42,829 nt of DNA from an uncultured Clostridia bacterium (GTDB lineage Bacteria; Bacillota; Clostridia; Oscillospirales; Acutalibacteraceae): NCBI GenBank assembly GCA_946002045.1, contig CAMFYM010000002.1, positions 1 to 42,829 on the forward strand. Reading direction: 5' to 3'. Below are positions 39,917-42,829 of the stretch, in pieces. Both the position numbers and the translations under genes were made by a program. Position 1 is the first letter of the stretch; every line of letters starts with the position of its first letter. The notes under the pieces are model-generated. The model was given only the letters and a program-made list of their open reading frames with translations. It was not told the DNA's origin and made no database searches.

Positions 39917-41115
39917 TCTTCAATACCCAAAACATCTATTGCATCGGCTGTGTCAAGAGTTTCAACCTTTCTAAGCTTCTTTTGAATAATTGAATTTCTG
40001 TGGTCTGCCTCGTCAAGTGCCGATCCTGCCTCAGTAATCTTCTTTCTTGCTTTTGCAAGTAAATCGCCGAATTTATCATACTGAGCCTTTGCAGCACCAA
40101 GAACATTCCAAACCTCATTTGCCTTTTGGTTGATTGCCATTGTTCTAAAGCCCATCGCAAGAGAGTTAAGAAGTGCAGTTATTGTTGACGGACCTGCAAT
40201 CATAATTCCCTCTGATTGAAGCTTTTCTGCAACTCCTGTTTTAGATGCAGTAATCTCTGCATAAAGACCCTCTGTGGCAAGGTACATAATTGCAAACGGT
40301 GTTGTTTCAGGAGAGCTGATATATTGCTTAATCAGCTTTGCTTCGTCCTTAACTCTCGCTTCAAGCGCCTTCTTTGCCTTTTCAAGAGCCTCTAAATCTC
40401 CTGCCTCCGATGCTGCAGAAAGTCGTGCGTAATCCTCCATAGGGAATTTTGAGTCAACAGGAAGATATGTGAAGCTGTCATCCTCGCTGCTTGGTATCTT
40501 GATAGCAAATTCAACTCGTCCGTTATATTTTGGATTTGTTTGAACATTAGTTTCATACATATTAGGTATTGTCTGGTCAAGTATGTTGCCAAGCTGAACC
40601 TCTGCCCAAGTGCCTCTGCTTTTTACATTAGTAAGCACTCGATTAAGACCCTTAACATTGTCTGTCACTCCTGCAGAAAGCTCCTTCATTTCGCCAAGGC
40701 TCTTATAAACATTTGACAGCTGCTCAGATACGGTTTTAAACGAAGCATTGAGCCTTTGGTTGAGAGTTTCCGTCAGCTTTTCGTCAACGGTTTTTCTCAT
40801 TTGCTCCAGCTTTTCCTCGTTGTTCTTTTGCATAGAGCCGATAGCGTCGCTAATTGCCTTTGTCTGCTTTTCAGCATTAGTGTTCAAGGTTTCAATCAGC
40901 TTGATTTGCTGCTCATAATTTTTGTCTGTAAGACCCTTCATTTGATTAGAAAGGTGAACAATTTTTTCGTCAGTCTGCCTTGCGTTAATATCAATCTTTT
41001 GGTCAAGGAGTGCCAGTGAGCTGTCCTTTTTCGGCTTTCTAATAATCAGCACCAAAAGAAGAGCAATAATGATTATGCATAGTACAATAAGTAAATATGT
41101 TGTTATAGATTCCAT
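39913..41115 (-). CDS. rmuC: DNA recombination protein RmuC
   Basis: 400 residues. One N-terminal membrane helix (TYLLIVLCIIIIALLLVLII) is followed by a long coiled coil (about 35-155). The RmuC nuclease-like core follows: NVKSRGTWAEVQLGNILDQT, LPVDSKFPMEDYARL and GPSTITALLNSLAMGFRTMA. RmuC limits recombination at inverted repeats in E. coli; its nuclease activity is predicted from fold. AAGGAGATG ribosome binding site before the ATG at 41115. Two-gene operon with the acetyltransferase. Confidence 0.94.
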   Translation of the reverse strand: MESITTYLLIVLCIIIIALLLVLIIRKPKKDSSLALLDQKIDINARQTDEKIVHLSNQMKGLTDKNYEQQIKLIETLNTNAEKQTKAISDAIGSMQKNNEEKLEQMRKTVDEKLTETLNQRLNASFKTVSEQLSNVYKSLGEMKELSAGVTDNVKGLNRVLTNVKSRGTWAEVQLGNILDQTIPNMYETNVQTNPKYNGRVEFAIKIPSSEDDSFTYLPVDSKFPMEDYARLSAASEAGDLEALEKAKKALEARVKDEAKLIKQYISSPETTPFAIMYLATEGLYAEITASKTGVAEKLQSEGIMIAGPSTITALLNSLAMGFRTMAINQKANEVWNVLGAAKAQYDKFGDLLAKARKKITEAGSALDEADHRNSIIQKKLRKVETLDTADAIDVLGIEE

Positions 41116-41215
41116 AAAATCATCTCCTTTTCATATATCTTAACACAATAATTCCTTTAAAACAATAACAATTATTTTAAGTACAAAAATATGTACGAAT
41201 ACCATAACAATTCTG

Positions 41216-41244
41216 TTGATTTTACTGCTTTAATATGCTAAAAT
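41216..41244 (+). promoter_or_regulatory. Promoter of hisC
   Basis: TTGATT (41216-41221), a 17-base spacer and TAAAAT (41239-41244). The ribosome binding site AGAGG lies about 8 bases before the ATG at 41264. Confidence 0.65.
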
Positions 41245-41263
41245 ACCAAAAGAGGTAATAACT

Positions 41264-42331
41264 ATGGAAAAATTATGGACAAAAAATTTAAGAAAAATTG
41301 ACCCCTATGTACCCGGAGAGCAAAGCAAGGATAAAGATATTGTTAAGCTGAATGCTAACGAAAATCCTTATCCACCGTCACCGAGAGTGCTTGATGCAAT
41401 AAAGGATTTTGACTGCACGGCTCTTAGGCTGTATCCTAATGCAAATGCAACCGAATTAAAGCAGGCATTGGCTGATTATTATAATGTAGATATTAAAAAT
41501 GTGTTTTTAGGTAACGGCTCAGACGATGTTATAGCAATAGCATTTCAAGCCTTTTTTAACAGCGATTTGCCCATTGTGTTCCCTGATTTAACTTATAGCT
41601 TTTACCCTGTATGGTGTTCGCTTTTTAATATTGCATACAAAACTTATCCGGTTGATGATAGCTTTAGAATAAATGTTGAGGATTATAAGGAAAGCAACGG
41701 TGGAGTTGTTATTCCAAACCCAAATGCACCAACATCGTTGGGAGAGGACAGGGAATTTGTAGAAAAGCTACTGGACTGTAATCAAGACAGCGTTGTTATT
41801 ATTGATGAGGCGTATGTCGATTTTGGTGGAACATCATCAATTCCACTTGTTAATAAGTATGAAAACTTACTTGTTACAGGTACTTTTTCAAAATCTCGTT
41901 CTCTTGCAGGACTTCGTATTGGATTTGCAATCGGCAGCGAAAGGCTGATTTCCGTTCTTGAAGCAGTTAAAAATTCATATAATTCATATACAATAGATTC
42001 CGTATCTATCAAGGCAGGAGTTGCAAGTATTCTTGATGATGAATATTTCAAATTAACCTGTGAAAAAATTATTGCCACAAGACAGCGAGTTACTGATGAA
42101 ATGCGTGATTTAGGCTTTACGGTTCTTGACTCGCAAGCAAATTTTATTTTTGCAACAAGGGATGATTTGTCAATGAAAAATCTCTTTGAGCATCTAAAGA
42201 CGAAAAAGGTTTTTATCCGTTATTTCTCAATACCAAGGATAGATAATTATGTTCGTATCACTATTGGAACAGATAACGAAATGGATATTTTCCTTAAGGA
42301 ATTAAAGGAGTATGTCAATGAATTCGCTTAA
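41264..42331 (+). CDS. hisC: Histidinol-phosphate aminotransferase
   Basis: 355 residues, the family length. KLNANENPYPPSPRVLDAI near the N-terminus, LYPNANATELKQALADYY, DEAYVDF at 181-187 and GTFSKSRSLAGLRIG with the pyridoxal-phosphate lysine at 210. It transaminates imidazole-acetol phosphate in histidine synthesis. No other his gene is in the window. The related CobD (threonine-phosphate decarboxylase) is a possible alternative, but the motifs fit HisC better. Confidence 0.92.
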   Translation: MEKLWTKNLRKIDPYVPGEQSKDKDIVKLNANENPYPPSPRVLDAIKDFDCTALRLYPNANATELKQALADYYNVDIKNVFLGNGSDDVIAIAFQAFFNSDLPIVFPDLTYSFYPVWCSLFNIAYKTYPVDDSFRINVEDYKESNGGVVIPNPNAPTSLGEDREFVEKLLDCNQDSVVIIDEAYVDFGGTSSIPLVNKYENLLVTGTFSKSRSLAGLRIGFAIGSERLISVLEAVKNSYNSYTIDSVSIKAGVASILDDEYFKLTCEKIIATRQRVTDEMRDLGFTVLDSQANFIFATRDDLSMKNLFEHLKTKKVFIRYFSIPRIDNYVRITIGTDNEMDIFLKELKEYVNEFA

Positions 42332-42755
42332 GAAGTTTGCAATAACCTTCCTATCAGTAATGAATTTGATAAACATTTGTGCAGGTATTATCACGCAGGT
42401 GAAAATCCTAAAGGGCAGTGATTTTACTTCAATTATTCCTATAACCTTAGAGCTGACTGTTAATCAAATTATAATTGTCAATTTTGTTGTAGTTATTGCA
42501 ATACTGCTTTTGATTAGCATTGTAACCACATATCTTGCAACAGATATTCCTTACTCTCCAAAGGAGATTTTATCAAACTGTGCAGGAATATTTGTTGTAA
42601 TACCTGTTGCTATATGTGGTGTTGCAATATACAATGCCTTTAAGGCAGAGCTGGCAGCAGATAAGCTTTGGATAGTCCTTTCATCAGTATTCTATTTGAT
42701 AACAAACATTATAAATATCGGCTGCGTGCTGACAGTTGTTGATGATTTAGATTAA
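42318..42755 (+). CDS. Small four-helix membrane protein
   Basis: 145 residues from the ATG at 42318, chosen because AAAGGAG at 42304-42310 is seven bases away; an ATG two codons upstream is too close. Four hydrophobic helices (about 7-27, 48-71, 83-102 and 115-138) and a short acidic end (VVDDLD). Not recognised. It overlaps the end of hisC by 14 bases and so is translated with it; a link to histidine is not evident. Confidence 0.72.
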   Translation: MNSLKKFAITFLSVMNLINICAGIITQVKILKGSDFTSIIPITLELTVNQIIIVNFVVVIAILLLISIVTTYLATDIPYSPKEILSNCAGIFVVIPVAICGVAIYNAFKAELAADKLWIVLSSVFYLITNIINIGCVLTVVDDLD

Positions 42756-42758
42756 AAA

Positions 42759-42786
42759 AACAGGACAGTTTAAAAACTGTCCTGTT
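42759..42786. terminator. Terminator hairpin at the window end
   Basis: A 12-bp perfect stem (42759-42770 with 42775-42786) with a 4-base loop. The A-run to its left makes it a good minus-strand terminator for a gene entering from beyond the window. On plus the T-run is missing. The last ~43 bases hold no recognisable feature. Confidence 0.75.
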
Positions 42787-42829
42787 AGACTGTCGATAAA
42801 GTGGTCTGAACCGTGCCGAAGTATAATAA

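Noticed and set aside
41181..41196. GTAC-type palindrome between rmuC and hisC as an operator
   Set aside because: Only four bases per arm in an AT-rich region; too short to support.
1..42829. CRISPR arrays, transposases, prophage or toxin-antitoxin modules
   Set aside because: I searched by eye for regular spaced repeats and for typical proteins of these systems and found none.

Overview
The window is a low-GC chromosomal segment. It has strong AGGAGG-type ribosome binding sites, tight operons with 1- to 17-base gene overlaps, and many intrinsic terminators. It carries spore genes (a YpeB homologue and a truncated spoVAD) and Clostridia-type protein versions, such as an MscL with a zinc-ribbon tail, a paired M16 peptidase set and a COG1313 radical-SAM protein. 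Together these point to an anaerobic, spore-forming or formerly spore-forming Clostridia member, probably Ruminococcaceae/Oscillospiraceae-like. The species cannot be named from the sequence. I see no CRISPR array, prophage, transposase or defence island.

Layout. 1-206: tail of nrdR. 255-2176 (minus): three-gene operon of a PH-like membrane protein, an RluA-type pseudouridine synthase and an unknown protein. It diverges from an SDR oxidoreductase through interleaved promoters. 2980-3441 (minus): a YfcE/MJ0936-type phosphodiesterase. 3506-4363: three small unknown genes packed head to tail. 4452-9295: a five-gene run of an inactive/active M16 peptidase pair, lgt, folD and pncC, followed by a PspC-domain gene, tRNA-Thr(CGT) and an AIM24/TIGR00266 gene. 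10678-13722: a secreted PI-PLC-like protein. 13781-15461 (minus): ypeB plus a small lipoprotein. 15584-18881: proB, proA and a Thr-linker membrane protein, then a polysaccharide flippase. 20453-24904: glycogen phosphorylase and a cytoplasmic GH13 glucosidase, a pair for glycogen or maltodextrin breakdown.

24945-26351 (minus) is a PurF-like protein whose phosphoribosyltransferase site looks intact but whose glutaminase site is degenerate at several catalytic positions. It diverges from a TtcA-type tRNA thiolase. A 365-base gap follows. It holds a stand-alone structured RNA with its own promoter and terminator (6S RNA is the leading guess), then the promoter of a polar amino-acid ABC transporter (binding protein, permease, ATPase) and an M28 peptidase. 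31483-35305 is an apparently leaderless operon: TrmN6-like methyltransferase, rsmI, a COG1313 radical-SAM protein, mscL and an alpha/beta hydrolase. 35436-38651 encodes a large secreted transglutaminase-like/FN3 protein. It is followed by a spoVAD cut off after about two thirds of its normal length, whose ribosome binding site lies inside the upstream terminator hairpin and whose end merges into an 89-base foldback element. 39497-41115 (minus) is a GNAT gene and rmuC; 41264-42755 is hisC and a membrane protein.

Most of the window is ordinary housekeeping sequence. The features most worth a second look are the glutaminase-dead PurF paralogue, the spoVAD/foldback junction, the stand-alone RNA, the leaderless operon, the three-gene cluster of unknown small proteins and the histone-like tail on the phosphorylase.
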